Source: Microbacterium suaedae (lineage in GTDB: Bacteria; Actinomycetota; Actinomycetes; Actinomycetales; Microbacteriaceae). From it: DNA of 64,000 bases. Below are positions 43,418-52,370 of this stretch, in pieces. A program made the translations under genes and the position numbers. The DNA is taken from NCBI RefSeq assembly GCF_003254645.1, contig NZ_PNFD01000001.1, positions 1,364,001-1,428,000 on the forward strand, given 5' to 3'. How positions within the stretch are numbered: position 1 is the stretch's first letter; each line of letters begins with the position of its first letter. Below the pieces are notes generated by a model that searched no databases, was not told the DNA's origin, and worked only from the letters and a program-made list of their open reading frames with translations.

Positions 43418-44860
43418 TCACTCGGCGGCGGGCGACGGGTTCGTGAAGGGGGCCAGCGATTCGGCGGCGCGGGTGAGCAGCTCGTCGTCGTCGAGCTCGG
43501 CGAGGGCGCGGGCGGCGGATCCGCCGATGAGGCCGACGAGGATCGGCTCGCCCGTCGCGGGCAGCAGATTGATCCACGTGCGGATCGTCGTGTCGACGGG
43601 TGCGTCCTCGCCCGGCTCGGGCGTCGGCGTGGGGGTCGGGGTGGCCTCTTCGGTGACCGGGCCGATGACGTGCCAGATGCCCGCGTCGGTCGTCCAGAAC
43701 GGCTGCTCGTAGCGCAGCCAGACCGCCTCGATCGCCCCCATCTCGAGCGATGCGACGGCGCCGCGGTGCCCGAACGGCAGCGGCGGGTCGAACGCGATCG
43801 CGTCGGCCTGAAGCACACCGAGCGGCACCGTGAGGACGACCCGATCGAAGGTGAGCGACTCTCCCGTCGCGAGGCGCAGGCTCACGCCGCTGTCGTCGTA
43901 GGCGACACCCGCGACGGCCGTCGAGAACGCGACATCGAGGTCGCCGAGCGGCGCCTCGACGAACGGCGCGATGTCGCTCGCGAGCGCGTCGAAGGATCCG
44001 TTGGGGAGGGTCGGCGCGTACCAGCTCGACGCGGTGGCGGGATCGATCCCCGTGAGGGCCGCGAGTCCGGCGAGGTAGGCGTCGAGCGCCTCCGAGCCCT
44101 CGACGCCGGCCGCGGCGAGCGCCTCGGCGATCGTGGGATCCGCGAACGCGTTCGCCGCATCATCGAGGGCGCTCTGCACGACCTCACCAGACGGCGCCTC
44201 CGCCTCGCCCTGCCGCGTGAACCCTGCGGGGTCCGTCACACCGACCGTGCCGATCCCGAGAACGGCCATCCTCGAGGCGATCTCGGTGTCGTCGGATCCG
44301 AGCAACCACGCGCCGGCCTGGGGAGGGACGGCCCACTCGTCGTCGACGTGCGTCGCCAGGCGTCCGCCCACGCGCTCGCGCGCCTCGATCACGGTGACGT
44401 CGAAGCCCGCCTCGACCAGTCGTCCGGCCGCGCGCGCTCCCGCGACGCCTGCGCCGACGACGGCAACGCGCTCGCCCCCATCCGCGGCTTCGGCGAGCTC
44501 GCGGGCCGCGCGGTCTCCGGACTGGGCGGCTCCGGTGATCGTGCCGGGATGTTCCGCGCTCGTCGCCTCGCCCGCGAAGAACACGCGGTTCACGAGCGGG
44601 GATCCGAGCGCCTCGCGGTCGACCGACGTCGCGCCTGCGGGGGTGACGCTGCGCGCGCCGCGGGCGAAGGGATCCGTGGACCAGCGCGTGCGGAAGAACG
44701 CGGCGGCCGCGGGCACCTCACCGACGGGCGTCGGCGTCACCGTGGGCTCGGGGCTCGCGGTCGGGCGGGGCGTCGCGTCGTCGGGCGTGCACGACGCGAG
44801 CAGGACTGTCAGGGCACCGGCTCCGGCCCCCAGCAGCAGCGTGCGACGCGAGATCCTCAT
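43418..44860 (-). CDS. Exported flavin amine oxidase with permuted domain order
   Basis: 480 residues from the ATG at 44860. Residues 1-24 form a twin-arginine-like lipoprotein signal ([10 protein letters not shown] ending LLASC), then a Pro/Thr linker. Residues 54-124 ([14 protein letters not shown] then VFFAGEATS and [16 protein letters not shown]) are what normally ends a flavin monoamine oxidase. Only then, at 131-167, comes the FAD Rossmann motif [15 protein letters not shown] with [12 protein letters not shown], usually N-terminal. The protein stops where the RTRW segment would normally follow. One continuous frame supports a real permutation. The substrate is probably an amine, unknown. 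Confidence 0.8.
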   Translation of the reverse strand: MRISRRTLLLGAGAGALTVLLASCTPDDATPRPTASPEPTVTPTPVGEVPAAAAFFRTRWSTDPFARGARSVTPAGATSVDREALGSPLVNRVFFAGEATSAEHPGTITGAAQSGDRAARELAEAADGGERVAVVGAGVAGARAAGRLVEAGFDVTVIEARERVGGRLATHVDDEWAVPPQAGAWLLGSDDTEIASRMAVLGIGTVGVTDPAGFTRQGEAEAPSGEVVQSALDDAANAFADPTIAEALAAAGVEGSEALDAYLAGLAALTGIDPATASSWYAPTLPNGSFDALASDIAPFVEAPLGDLDVAFSTAVAGVAYDDSGVSLRLATGESLTFDRVVLTVPLGVLQADAIAFDPPLPFGHRGAVASLEMGAIEAVWLRYEQPFWTTDAGIWHVIGPVTEEATPTPTPTPEPGEDAPVDTTIRTWINLLPATGEPILVGLIGGSAARALAELDDDELLTRAAESLAPFTNPSPAAE

Positions 44861-44974
44861 CGTTCGCCACACTACCCGCGCGCCCGCGCGTAGACGTGCG
44901 ACCGCGCCCTCTCGCACGCGGGAGATCCGAACTCTGCGCGGGAGATCGCCCACGGATCCCTCCGGAGTGCCGCG

Positions 44975-45004
44975 TTGACGAACCATACATCGGATGTTTA
45001 CGCT
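44975..45004 (+). promoter_or_regulatory. Promoter of the fuconate dehydratase operon with operator
   Basis: TTGACG (44975-44980) and TACGCT (44999-45004) are 18 bp apart and fit sigma-70-type -35 and -10 elements. The perfect palindrome ACATC-G-GATGT (44987-44997) lies between them, where a bound repressor would block polymerase. The same palindrome type occurs upstream of the transporter operon (56139-56149) and, with a mismatch, at 50710-50720 and 52349-52359. Confidence 0.65.
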
Positions 45005-45030
45005 GGCCTTCTACCCCACGAGGAGATCCT

Positions 45031-46311
45031 GTGAGCACCATCGTCAGCGTCGACACGGTCGACATCCGCTTTCCCACGTCGCAGGAGCTCGACGGCTCCG
45101 ACGCCATGAACCCGGATCCCGACTACTCGGCCGCGTACGTCCTCCTCGGGACCGACGCCGGCGACGGCCACGAGGGTCACGGATTCGTCTTCACGATCGG
45201 GCGAGGCACCGATGTGCAGGTCGCCGCGATCCGCGCGCTCGCGCCCTCCCTCATCGGCCGCGAGGTCGAGCCGATCCTCGACGATCTGGGAGGGATCTGG
45301 CGCGAGCTCGTCGGAGACTCGCAGCTGCGCTGGCTCGGCCCCGAGAAGGGCGTCATGCACATGGCGATCGGCGCCGTCGTGAACGCTCTCTGGGACCTCA
45401 AGGCGAAGCGCGCGGGACTCCCCCTGTGGCAGCTGCTCGCCCGGATGACGCCCGAGGAGATCGTCGACCTCGTTGACTTCCGCTATCTCGCCGACGTGCT
45501 CACGCGCGACGAGGCACTCGAGATCCTCCGCGCCGCCGTACCCGGCCGCGCCGAACGCGAGGCACGCCTGCTCGCCGACGGCTACCCGGCATACACGACG
45601 ACCCCCGGATGGCTCGGATACTCCGACGAGAAGCTCGTGCGCCTGTGCCGAGAGGCCGTCGACGACGGATTCCGCATGATCAAGCTCAAGGTCGGCGCCG
45701 ATGTCGACGACGACATCCGCCGCATGCGCCTCGCCCGCGAGACCGTCGGCCCGGACATCCGGATCGGCACCGACGCGAATCAGCGCTGGGAGGTCGCCGA
45801 GGCGATCGAATGGATGGGCCGCCTCGCGGAGTTCGACGTGGCCTGGATCGAAGAGCCGACGAACCCCGACGACATCCTCGCGCACGCCGCGATCGCCCGC
45901 GGCGTCGCGCCGATCCCGGTGGCGACCGGCGAGCACGGGGGCGGCCGCGTCATGTTCAAGCAGATGCTGCAGGCGAAGGCCCTGAGCGTGCTGCAGATCG
46001 ACGCGACGCGCGTCGCCGGCGTCAACGAGAACATCGCGATCCTGCTGATGGCGGCGAAGTTCGGCGTACCCGTCTGCCCCCATGCGGGCGGCGTCGGCCT
46101 GTGCGAGGCCGTGCAGCACCTCTCGATGTTCGACTTCGTCGCCGTGACCGGAACGACCGAAGACCGCGTCATCGAGTACGTCGACCACCTGCACGAGCAC
46201 TTCGTCACGCCGACCGACGTGTCGGGCGGCGCGTATCGCGCGCCGACCGCGCCCGGCAACGGCATGGAGATGCTCGCAGCGAGCCGCGAGGAGTACACCT
46301 TCCATGGCTGA
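45031..46311 (+). CDS. L-fuconate dehydratase (enolase superfamily)
   Basis: 426 residues from GTG at 45031, with AGGAG 6-10 bp upstream. The catalytic KxK is IKLKVGAD, metal ligands lie in [17 protein letters not shown] and TGEHGGGRV, and the later [16 protein letters not shown] holds the histidine. The N-terminal [27 protein letters not shown] block is specific to L-fuconate dehydratases. It makes 2-keto-3-deoxy-L-fuconate. It overlaps the next gene by 8 bp. Confidence 0.92.
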   Translation: MSTIVSVDTVDIRFPTSQELDGSDAMNPDPDYSAAYVLLGTDAGDGHEGHGFVFTIGRGTDVQVAAIRALAPSLIGREVEPILDDLGGIWRELVGDSQLRWLGPEKGVMHMAIGAVVNALWDLKAKRAGLPLWQLLARMTPEEIVDLVDFRYLADVLTRDEALEILRAAVPGRAEREARLLADGYPAYTTTPGWLGYSDEKLVRLCREAVDDGFRMIKLKVGADVDDDIRRMRLARETVGPDIRIGTDANQRWEVAEAIEWMGRLAEFDVAWIEEPTNPDDILAHAAIARGVAPIPVATGEHGGGRVMFKQMLQAKALSVLQIDATRVAGVNENIAILLMAAKFGVPVCPHAGGVGLCEAVQHLSMFDFVAVTGTTEDRVIEYVDHLHEHFVTPTDVSGGAYRAPTAPGNGMEMLAASREEYTFHG

Positions 46312-47278
46312 TCCGCTGTCCCCCCGCACCGATCTGTCGCTGCCCCCGCTGGGCTACGGCGCCGCGAACGTCGGCAATCTGCACCGCGCGCTCACCGATG
46401 AGGAGGCCCACGCCGTCCTGGAGGCCGCGTGGGACGCGGGGATCCGCTCCTTCGATACGGCACCGCACTATGGACTCGGTCTCTCGGAACGACGCCTCGG
46501 CGCCTTCCTCGCGACAAAGCCGCGCGACGAGTTCGTGCTCTCGACGAAGGTCGGGCGCCTGCTCGTCGCGAACCCCGGGGGCGAGGGATCCCTGGATCTC
46601 GACAACGGTTTCCACGTGCCGCAGACCGTCCGGCGCGAGTGGGACTTCTCGGAGGCCGGCATCCGCCGCTCGCTCGACGAATCGCTCGAGCGGATGGGCC
46701 TCGACCGCGTCGACCTCCTCTATCTGCACGATCCCGAGCTCGCGGATCTGGAGCGCGATCTCGACTCCGGGATCCGCGCGCTCGCGGCCCTCAAGAGCGA
46801 GGGGCGGATCCGCGCGACGGGGCTCGGATCCATGTCGGCCGATGCGCTCGCGCTCGGCGCCGAGTCGGGCGCCCTCGACGCGCTCATGGTCGCCGGGCGG
46901 CTCACCCTCCTCGAGCAGCCGGCGCTCGCGGACGTCGTGCCCGCGTGCGAACGCACGGGGACGGGGATCGTGACGGCATCGGTCTTCAACTCGGGCCTGC
47001 TCGCGCACGACGACCCCTCCGCGAATCCGCGCTACGAGTACGGCGACGCACCGCCCGAGATCCTCGAGCGGGCGACGCGGATCGCGGACATCTGCCGCGC
47101 ACACGGCGTCTCGCTGCCGGCCGCCGCCCTGCAATACACGCTGCGCATCGAACCCGTGCGATCCGTCGTGGCGGGCAGCAGCCGACCCCAGCAGATCCGC
47201 CAGAATGCCGAGTGGATGCGCGCGCCGATCCCCGACGCGCTGTGGGACGATCTCGCCCGAGACGACCTCATCCCGTAA
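46304..47278 (+). CDS. Aldo/keto reductase, probable L-fucose dehydrogenase
   Basis: 324 residues. [20 protein letters not shown] carries the catalytic aspartate and tyrosine, and [13 protein letters not shown] near the C-terminus is the cofactor-binding end of the barrel. This subgroup matches D-threo-aldose 1-dehydrogenases (L-fucose dehydrogenase), which oxidise fucose to its lactone with NAD(P)+. Its place between fuconate dehydratase and FucU makes that role very likely. Confidence 0.87.
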   Translation: MADPLSPRTDLSLPPLGYGAANVGNLHRALTDEEAHAVLEAAWDAGIRSFDTAPHYGLGLSERRLGAFLATKPRDEFVLSTKVGRLLVANPGGEGSLDLDNGFHVPQTVRREWDFSEAGIRRSLDESLERMGLDRVDLLYLHDPELADLERDLDSGIRALAALKSEGRIRATGLGSMSADALALGAESGALDALMVAGRLTLLEQPALADVVPACERTGTGIVTASVFNSGLLAHDDPSANPRYEYGDAPPEILERATRIADICRAHGVSLPAAALQYTLRIEPVRSVVAGSSRPQQIRQNAEWMRAPIPDALWDDLARDDLIP

Positions 47279-47288
47279 GGAGACGACG

Positions 47289-47708
47289 ATGCTCGAAGGA
47301 ATCCACCCGCTGCTCACGGGGCAGCTGCTGATGCGCCTCGACGAGATGGGCCACTCGGATGCCGTGGTCGTCGCCGACGCGCACTACCCGGCGGCCTCCC
47401 TCGGCCGCCACGTGCTCGATCTGCCGGGAACGACGACACCCGATGTGCTCGCGGCGATCCGCACCGTGATCCCCCTCGACGACGCCCCGTCGCTCGACCT
47501 TATGGCGTCGGCCGACGGCGACGTGCTCGAGGTGCAGCGCGAGCTCATGGCGGCGGCCGGAACGACCGAGGAGACGACGCGCTTCGTCGACCGCTTCGAC
47601 TACTACGACGCGTCGCGCCAGGCGTACCTGATCGTGCGCACCGGCGAGACCCGCAAGTACGGAAACGCACTGCTCCGCAAGGGCGTCGTGGGGCACGCGT
47701 CCCACTAG
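47289..47708 (+). CDS. fucU: L-fucose mutarotase FucU (RbsD/FucU family)
   Basis: 139 residues from the ATG at 47289, 10 bp after the dehydrogenase stop. LLMRLDEMGHSDAVVVADAHYPA has the conserved histidine and aspartates of RbsD/FucU, and KYGNALLRKGVV is the C-terminal signature. It interconverts fucose anomers, supplying the form used by the dehydrogenase. Its final 4 bp overlap the convergent alpha-fucosidase gene. Confidence 0.9.
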   Translation: MLEGIHPLLTGQLLMRLDEMGHSDAVVVADAHYPAASLGRHVLDLPGTTTPDVLAAIRTVIPLDDAPSLDLMASADGDVLEVQRELMAAAGTTEETTRFVDRFDYYDASRQAYLIVRTGETRKYGNALLRKGVVGHASH

Positions 47709-49024
47709 CGCGCGAGCGGCAGATCCACGCGAACCAGGCCCGCGACGCTCTGCTCGCCGACCGTGACGACGACGGAACCGTCGCGCACGTCGACGTCCGC
47801 CGACGGATCGAGCGTCGAAGGATCAATGTCGAGCGTCACGAGGGATCCGGGATCCGCTTCGATGAACGCGTGAGCCGTGTCGCCCGTGCGGGTCCAGCGC
47901 ACCCACGGCGCGTCTCCCGGGTGGGCGATGGTCGGATCCAGCGGGCGCGATCCGAAGATCGCCTCGCCGTGCGCGTCGTTGAAGGCTCCGAGCCCCTCGA
48001 GCGTGCGCCGCTGCACGGGCGTGACCTCTCCGGCCGCGGTCGGCCCGATGTTCAGCAGCAGATTTCCGCCGCGCGCGACGACGTCGACGAAGTGACGTAC
48101 GGCTCCCGCCGCATCGAGCGAGGTGGACTCGTCCTCGAGTTGATTGTGGCCGAAGGAGAACCCGATGCCGCGGCAGTTCTCCCACACCCCGGCCTCGTGC
48201 TCGCGGCCCGCCTCGTATTCGCTCGTGCGGAAGTCCCAGTGCGTCTCGCCCCAGCGGTCGTTCGCGACGCCCCCGGGCCTCGCGGCGTAGAACCGGCGGA
48301 ACAGTTCGGCCATGCTCTTCGCACCCTCGGGCTTGCCCGCGTCGGGCCACTCGATGTCGCCCCAGAGGATCTCGGGCCGGTACTTCTCGATGAGGTCGGC
48401 GACGTGGTCGAACGCGTAGTCGGCATAGGCTTTGTCGACGGGACGGGACGCGTCGATCCCATCGATGATCGGCGGGCCGCCCGAGAAGTGCCAGTCGAGG
48501 CCGCCCGAGTAGTACACGCCGAATCGCACCCCGTGCCGCTCGGCCGCATCGCGAAACTCGCCGACGAGGTCGCGGCGCGGCCCGCGGCGCACGGTGTTCC
48601 GACCCTCCGTTCCCGGAGCGTCCCACAGCGTCACGCCGTCGTGGTGCTTCGTCGTGGGGATGATGTAGCGCGCACCCGTCGCCGCGACGAGCCCCAGGAA
48701 CGCGTCGGCGTCGAACGACTCGGCCCGCCACGCGTCGAGGAACTCGTCGTAGTCTGCCCCGCCCCACGCCTCGCGCTGATGCTGCTGGGCTGGGCTGCCG
48801 TCGATGCGGATCGTGTTCGCGTACCACTCGGCGTACGGGTTGTGCGTGAACCAGTACTCGTTGTCGTCGACGGTTCCCAGCGCGCCGATCGGCTCCGCCC
48901 ACGCGGGCACCGCGTACGGGCCCCAGTGGACGAAGATCCCGAGCTTCGCATCGCGGAACCACTCGGGCACCTCACGCGCGAACTCGCGGTATACCTCGTC
49001 CCACTCTCCAGCTTGCTGACTCAT
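47705..49024 (-). CDS. Alpha-L-fucosidase (GH29)
   Basis: 439 residues from the ATG at 49024. PEWFRDAKLGIFVHWGPYAVPA, YIIPTTKHHDGVTLWDAPGT and the nucleophile region EILWGDIEWPD are diagnostic of GH29. A C-terminal beta-sandwich follows from about residue 350. No signal peptide is seen, so it probably cleaves small imported fucosides in the cytosol. It ends the SDR/hydrolase operon, behind a 61-bp hairpin. Confidence 0.92.
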   Translation of the reverse strand: MSQQAGEWDEVYREFAREVPEWFRDAKLGIFVHWGPYAVPAWAEPIGALGTVDDNEYWFTHNPYAEWYANTIRIDGSPAQQHQREAWGGADYDEFLDAWRAESFDADAFLGLVAATGARYIIPTTKHHDGVTLWDAPGTEGRNTVRRGPRRDLVGEFRDAAERHGVRFGVYYSGGLDWHFSGGPPIIDGIDASRPVDKAYADYAFDHVADLIEKYRPEILWGDIEWPDAGKPEGAKSMAELFRRFYAARPGGVANDRWGETHWDFRTSEYEAGREHEAGVWENCRGIGFSFGHNQLEDESTSLDAAGAVRHFVDVVARGGNLLLNIGPTAAGEVTPVQRRTLEGLGAFNDAHGEAIFGSRPLDPTIAHPGDAPWVRWTRTGDTAHAFIEADPGSLVTLDIDPSTLDPSADVDVRDGSVVVTVGEQSVAGLVRVDLPLAR

Positions 49025-49043
49025 CGTCGTCCTCTCGTCGCGA

Positions 49044-49104
49044 GTCCGCAAGTCTTCACCGAGTCCGCAGCGATTCGCACCGGACTCGGTGAAGACTTGT
49101 GGAC
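49044..49104. repeat. Singleton intergenic hairpin (family E)
   Basis: The first 24 bp (49044-49067) and last 24 bp (49081-49104) are complementary with one mismatch around a 13-bp loop; the arm contains AAGTCTTCACCGAGTCCG. It stands between the SDR and fucosidase genes, both read leftwards, so it may reduce read-through into the fucosidase. Confidence 0.8.
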
Positions 49105-49112
49105 ATGGGGTG

Positions 49113-49862
49113 TCACTCGGGGCGCAGGCGCAGGCCCTGCATGCCGCCGTCGACGGCGAGCGCGACGCCCGTCGTCGATCCGGCGCGCGGACTCGCGAGG
49201 TATGCGACGGCGTCGGCGACCTCTTCGGGCCGCACGAGCCGCCCGTGCGGCTGACGCGCGTTCAGCGCGGCGCGCTCGGCGGCGGGATCCGGCGCCGAGT
49301 CGAGCAGGCGCCCGATCCACGGAGTGTCCGCGGTGCCCGGGTTCACGCAGTTCACCCGGATCCCCTCGCGCAGGTGATCCGCCGCCATCTGCAGCGTGAG
49401 CGACTGGATCGCGCCCTTCGTCGCCCCGTAGAGGGCGCGCGCCGGGAGGCCGGCCGTCGCCGCGATCGAGCAGGTGTTGACGATCGCGGCGGCCTGCGAC
49501 TGCCGCAGATGCGGCAGGGCAGCGCGTGCGACGCGCACGGCGCCGACGACGTTGACGTCGAAGACCCGATGCCATTCGTCGTCGTCGTTCTCCTCGATCG
49601 TTCCCTGCGCGCCGATCCCGGCGTTGTTCACGACGATGTCGATGCCGCCGAGATCGCGCGCGACGGCGTCCACCCCGGCGCGGATGGTGGCGTCGTCGGT
49701 CACATCGACCCGGTACGCGTCTTCGAGGTCATCCGACACGTCGCGGTCGAAGATCGCGACGCGGGCACCGTCGACGCGGAGGCGCGCGACGACCGCCGCG
49801 CCGATACCGCTCGCCCCGCCCGTGACGATCGCCGTGAGACCGTCGAACGCTCCGGCGCTCAC
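49113..49862 (-). CDS. SDR oxidoreductase, probable 2-keto-3-deoxy-L-fuconate dehydrogenase
   Basis: 249 residues from GTG at 49862 overlapping the hydrolase stop (GTGA). TGGASGIG is the cofactor loop, NNAG the structural motif and YGATK the catalytic Tyr-x-x-x-Lys. Beside a fuconate dehydratase and a FAH-type hydrolase the expected substrate is 2-keto-3-deoxy-L-fuconate, oxidised at C4. Assignment rests mainly on the pathway context. Confidence 0.85.
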   Translation of the reverse strand: MSAGAFDGLTAIVTGGASGIGAAVVARLRVDGARVAIFDRDVSDDLEDAYRVDVTDDATIRAGVDAVARDLGGIDIVVNNAGIGAQGTIEENDDDEWHRVFDVNVVGAVRVARAALPHLRQSQAAAIVNTCSIAATAGLPARALYGATKGAIQSLTLQMAADHLREGIRVNCVNPGTADTPWIGRLLDSAPDPAAERAALNARQPHGRLVRPEEVADAVAYLASPRAGSTTGVALAVDGGMQGLRLRPE

Positions 49863-50695
49863 GCGAACACCTGCCTCTGGGATCCGAGCCCCTCGATGTC
49901 GAGCTCGACGACATCGCCCCGCTTCAGATAGGGGAACCGGCCCGAGAGGGCGACGCCCTGGGGCGTGCCGGTCATGATGACATCGCCCGGTTCGAGGGCG
50001 AGGTGCTGCGAGAGGTGCCACACGATGTAGGGCACGTCGAAGATGAGGTCGGATGTCGACGAGTCCTGGCGCGGCTCGCCGTTGACGAAGCTCCGCAGCC
50101 GCAGATTCGCGTGATCGACCTCGTCGGGCGTGACGAGCCACGGCCCGAGCGGCGAGAACCCGGGGGCCGACTTCCCCTTGCCCCACTGCCCTCCGGAGGT
50201 CTCGAGCTGCCACGCCCGCTCCGAGAGATCGTTCGCGACGGTGAATCCGGCGATGTGATCGAGCGACTGCTCGGGCCCGTCGAGGTAGCTCGCACGACGG
50301 CCGATGACGACCGCGAGCTCGACCTCCCAGTCGGTCTTCTCGCTCGAGCGCGGGATGGTCACCTCGTCGTTCGGCCCGATGACGGTGTTCGGCGCCTTCA
50401 TGAACAGCACGAGGTTCTCGGGCGGGGCGGATCCCGATTCCGCCGCGTGCGCGGCGTAGTTCATGCCGACGCAGTAGATCGCCGAGGGGCGCGTGATGGG
50501 CGCGCCGAGGCGAGATCCCGCCACGTCGATCGGCTCGAGGGATCCTGCGGCGAGCGCCTCGCGGACGCGCCGGGGACCGTCTTCGAGAAAGTCGCCGTCG
50601 ATGTCCGCCGTGAGGGGACTCAGGTCGTAGGTGGTGCCGTCGACGTCGACGATGGGCGTCTCGTCACCCGGTGCGCCGCTTCGCGCAAATCGCAT
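49859..50695 (-). CDS. FAH-family hydrolase, probable 2,4-diketo-3-deoxy-L-fuconate hydrolase
   Basis: 278 residues from the ATG at 50695. The FAH core TDWEVELAVVIGRRASYLDG, AFTVANDLSERAWQ-like helix and MTGTPQGVALS block are complete. The short ~280-residue form is the one known in the non-phosphorylative fucose route, where it splits the diketo acid into pyruvate and L-lactate. It is first in an operon with the SDR and fucosidase; ACATCCGAAGT at 50710-50720 is a near-match to the fucose operator. Confidence 0.87.
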   Translation of the reverse strand: MRFARSGAPGDETPIVDVDGTTYDLSPLTADIDGDFLEDGPRRVREALAAGSLEPIDVAGSRLGAPITRPSAIYCVGMNYAAHAAESGSAPPENLVLFMKAPNTVIGPNDEVTIPRSSEKTDWEVELAVVIGRRASYLDGPEQSLDHIAGFTVANDLSERAWQLETSGGQWGKGKSAPGFSPLGPWLVTPDEVDHANLRLRSFVNGEPRQDSSTSDLIFDVPYIVWHLSQHLALEPGDVIMTGTPQGVALSGRFPYLKRGDVVELDIEGLGSQRQVFA

Positions 50696-50709
50696 GATTG
50701 CCTCTCCGA

Positions 50710-50720
50710 ACATCCGAAGT
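50710..50720. promoter_or_regulatory. Candidate fucose operator upstream of the hydrolase operon
   Basis: ACATCCGAAGT differs at one position from the palindrome ACATC-N-GATGT and lies 15 bp upstream of the hydrolase start. A weaker variant, AGGTCCGATGT, is at 50774-50784. Confidence 0.5.
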
Positions 50721-50817
50721 ATGGTCCCGTGGACCACGGGTTCGCTCCAAGATTACCATCGAAATCACTCGATAGGTCCGATGTTTCGCCGAGCCATTCC
50801 TCGAGTCTTGCGGGCCG

Positions 50818-51663
50818 TCAGGCGCCCGCCAGACCGTAGAACTCGCGCGCGGTCTCGCCCGCGAGGCGCTCCCACTCCGCGTCGGAGGCCGCCGCGCGCA
50901 GCGCGTCGAGCGCCCGGTCGACCGGGACCCCCGCGCCGGGGACGCCCGAGACCGGCCAGTCGCTGCCGAACATCGCGCGTTCGGCGCCGAAGGCATCGAG
51001 TGCGACCCGGTCGAACACGCCTGCGGCGCCGTCGAACACCGGTCCGGAGCCCGCCTCTCCGGGGATCCCGGAGCACTTGACGAACACGTGCGGCAGGCGC
51101 GCCAATCGCTCGATCGATCGGCGCCAGCGCGTGCCCGCCTCGCTGTCGAGGCCGTCGGCCACAGGGGGCTTTCCGAGATGGTCGAGCACGATCCGGGTGC
51201 CGGGCGCCTGCTCCGCGGCCTCGGCGAGGACGTCGAGCTGGCCCCACCGGACGCACGCGTCGAAGCTCAGACCCCGCTCACCGAGGAGGCGCAGATCGCG
51301 CGCGAAGGCGGCGGATGCGATCCGCTCGTCGGGGCCGTCCTGCACGGAGGGGCGGACCCCGACGACGAGCGGACGACCCGCGAGAGCGTCGAGCTGTGCG
51401 CCGAGGTTCCCGCCACCCATCTCGGCGTGCGCGACGATGCCCGCGAGGCCCGGCCACTCGAGCCCCGCGACCCAGTCGACTTCGAAGGCGGCCCAGGAGG
51501 GATCCGCGTCGGTCTCGACGAAGACCCACCCGTCGATGCGCCCGCCCGCGGTGTCGATGTCCGCCGGCAGGAAGGCGCGGTCGAGCTCCGGAACGTTCGC
51601 GAGCCACGGATGCGGCACGCGCTCCGGATCCCACACGTGCACGTGGGCATCGAGAACGCTCAC
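50818..51663 (-). CDS. Amidohydrolase-family lactonase, probable L-fucono-lactonase
   Basis: 281 residues from GTG at 51663, overlapping the GntR stop (GTGA). LDAHVHVWDP gives the His-x-His metal pair, IVLDHLGKPP the next histidine and MFGSDWPVSG the catalytic aspartate. This fits COG3618 lactonases (L-rhamnono/L-fucono-lactonase), which open the sugar lactone to the acid. It provides the step between the dehydrogenase and the dehydratase. Confidence 0.87.
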   Translation of the reverse strand: MSVLDAHVHVWDPERVPHPWLANVPELDRAFLPADIDTAGGRIDGWVFVETDADPSWAAFEVDWVAGLEWPGLAGIVAHAEMGGGNLGAQLDALAGRPLVVGVRPSVQDGPDERIASAAFARDLRLLGERGLSFDACVRWGQLDVLAEAAEQAPGTRIVLDHLGKPPVADGLDSEAGTRWRRSIERLARLPHVFVKCSGIPGEAGSGPVFDGAAGVFDRVALDAFGAERAMFGSDWPVSGVPGAGVPVDRALDALRAAASDAEWERLAGETAREFYGLAGA

Positions 51664-52331
51664 GTCGCTCCCCGCAGCCACTGCTCGACACCCGCGACAT
51701 GGGCGACCATGAGCGCGTTCGCGAGCTGCCCATCGCCGCGACGCAGCGCGTCGACGATCGCGCGATGCTCGTCGATCGTGCGGGCGACGGATCCACCCTC
51801 CGTGATGCCGCGCCACACGCGGGCTCGCACCGTCGGCCCCGAGAGGGATTCGAGCAGACCCGCGAGGTACGCATTGCCCGTCGCTCGCGCGATGCGCCCG
51901 TGGAACTCGATGTCGTGCGCGACGAGCGCCTCGACATCCGCTTCTTCCGCCACGGCGTCGACGAGACCGTCGAGGTCGCCGAGATCCTCTTCACCCGCGG
52001 TCCTCGCCGCGAGCTCGGCCGCCGCCGGTTCGAGGATCCGCCGGACCGCGAAGATCTCCAGCACGGAGTCGTCCTGATGCAGATCGACGACGAAGCTCAT
52101 CGCCTCGAGCAGAAGATCCGACTCGAGGCTCGTCACATACGTGCCGTCACCACGTCGCACATCGAGCACCCGGATCACGGCGAGCGCCTTGACCGCTTCA
52201 CGCAGCGAGCTGCGAGAGAGGCCGAGCTCCTCGCTGAGTTCCTTCTCCGGAGGAAGGCGGTCGCCGGGGGAGAGCCGCCCCGACACGATCATGTCCTTGA
52301 TGCCGGCGATCGCCTCGTCTGTGACTGCCAT
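51660..52331 (-). CDS. GntR-family regulator (FadR/FCD subfamily)
   Basis: 223 residues. The N-terminal winged helix (LSPGDRLPPEKELSEELGLS) is followed by an all-helical FCD domain with its metal-binding histidines (VAHDIEFHGRIARATGN, MVAHVAGVEQWL). FCD regulators usually sense sugar acids. It is encoded with the lactonase and 40 bp downstream of the isomerase gene. A one-mismatch copy of the fucose palindrome is at 52349-52359, just upstream, so it is the best candidate for binding that motif. Confidence 0.88.
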   Translation of the reverse strand: MAVTDEAIAGIKDMIVSGRLSPGDRLPPEKELSEELGLSRSSLREAVKALAVIRVLDVRRGDGTYVTSLESDLLLEAMSFVVDLHQDDSVLEIFAVRRILEPAAAELAARTAGEEDLGDLDGLVDAVAEEADVEALVAHDIEFHGRIARATGNAYLAGLLESLSGPTVRARVWRGITEGGSVARTIDEHRAIVDALRRGDGQLANALMVAHVAGVEQWLRGAT

Positions 52332-52348
52332 CCCCCGAGTCTAGCGAG

Positions 52349-52359
52349 AGATCGGATGT
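52349..52359. promoter_or_regulatory. Candidate fucose operator upstream of the GntR gene
   Basis: AGATCGGATGT matches the palindrome ACATC-N-GATGT except at one base. It lies 18 bp upstream of the GntR gene, in the gap after the isomerase gene, where autoregulation of the regulator-lactonase pair could take place. Confidence 0.45.
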
Positions 52360-52370
52360 CTGAGGGAGCG

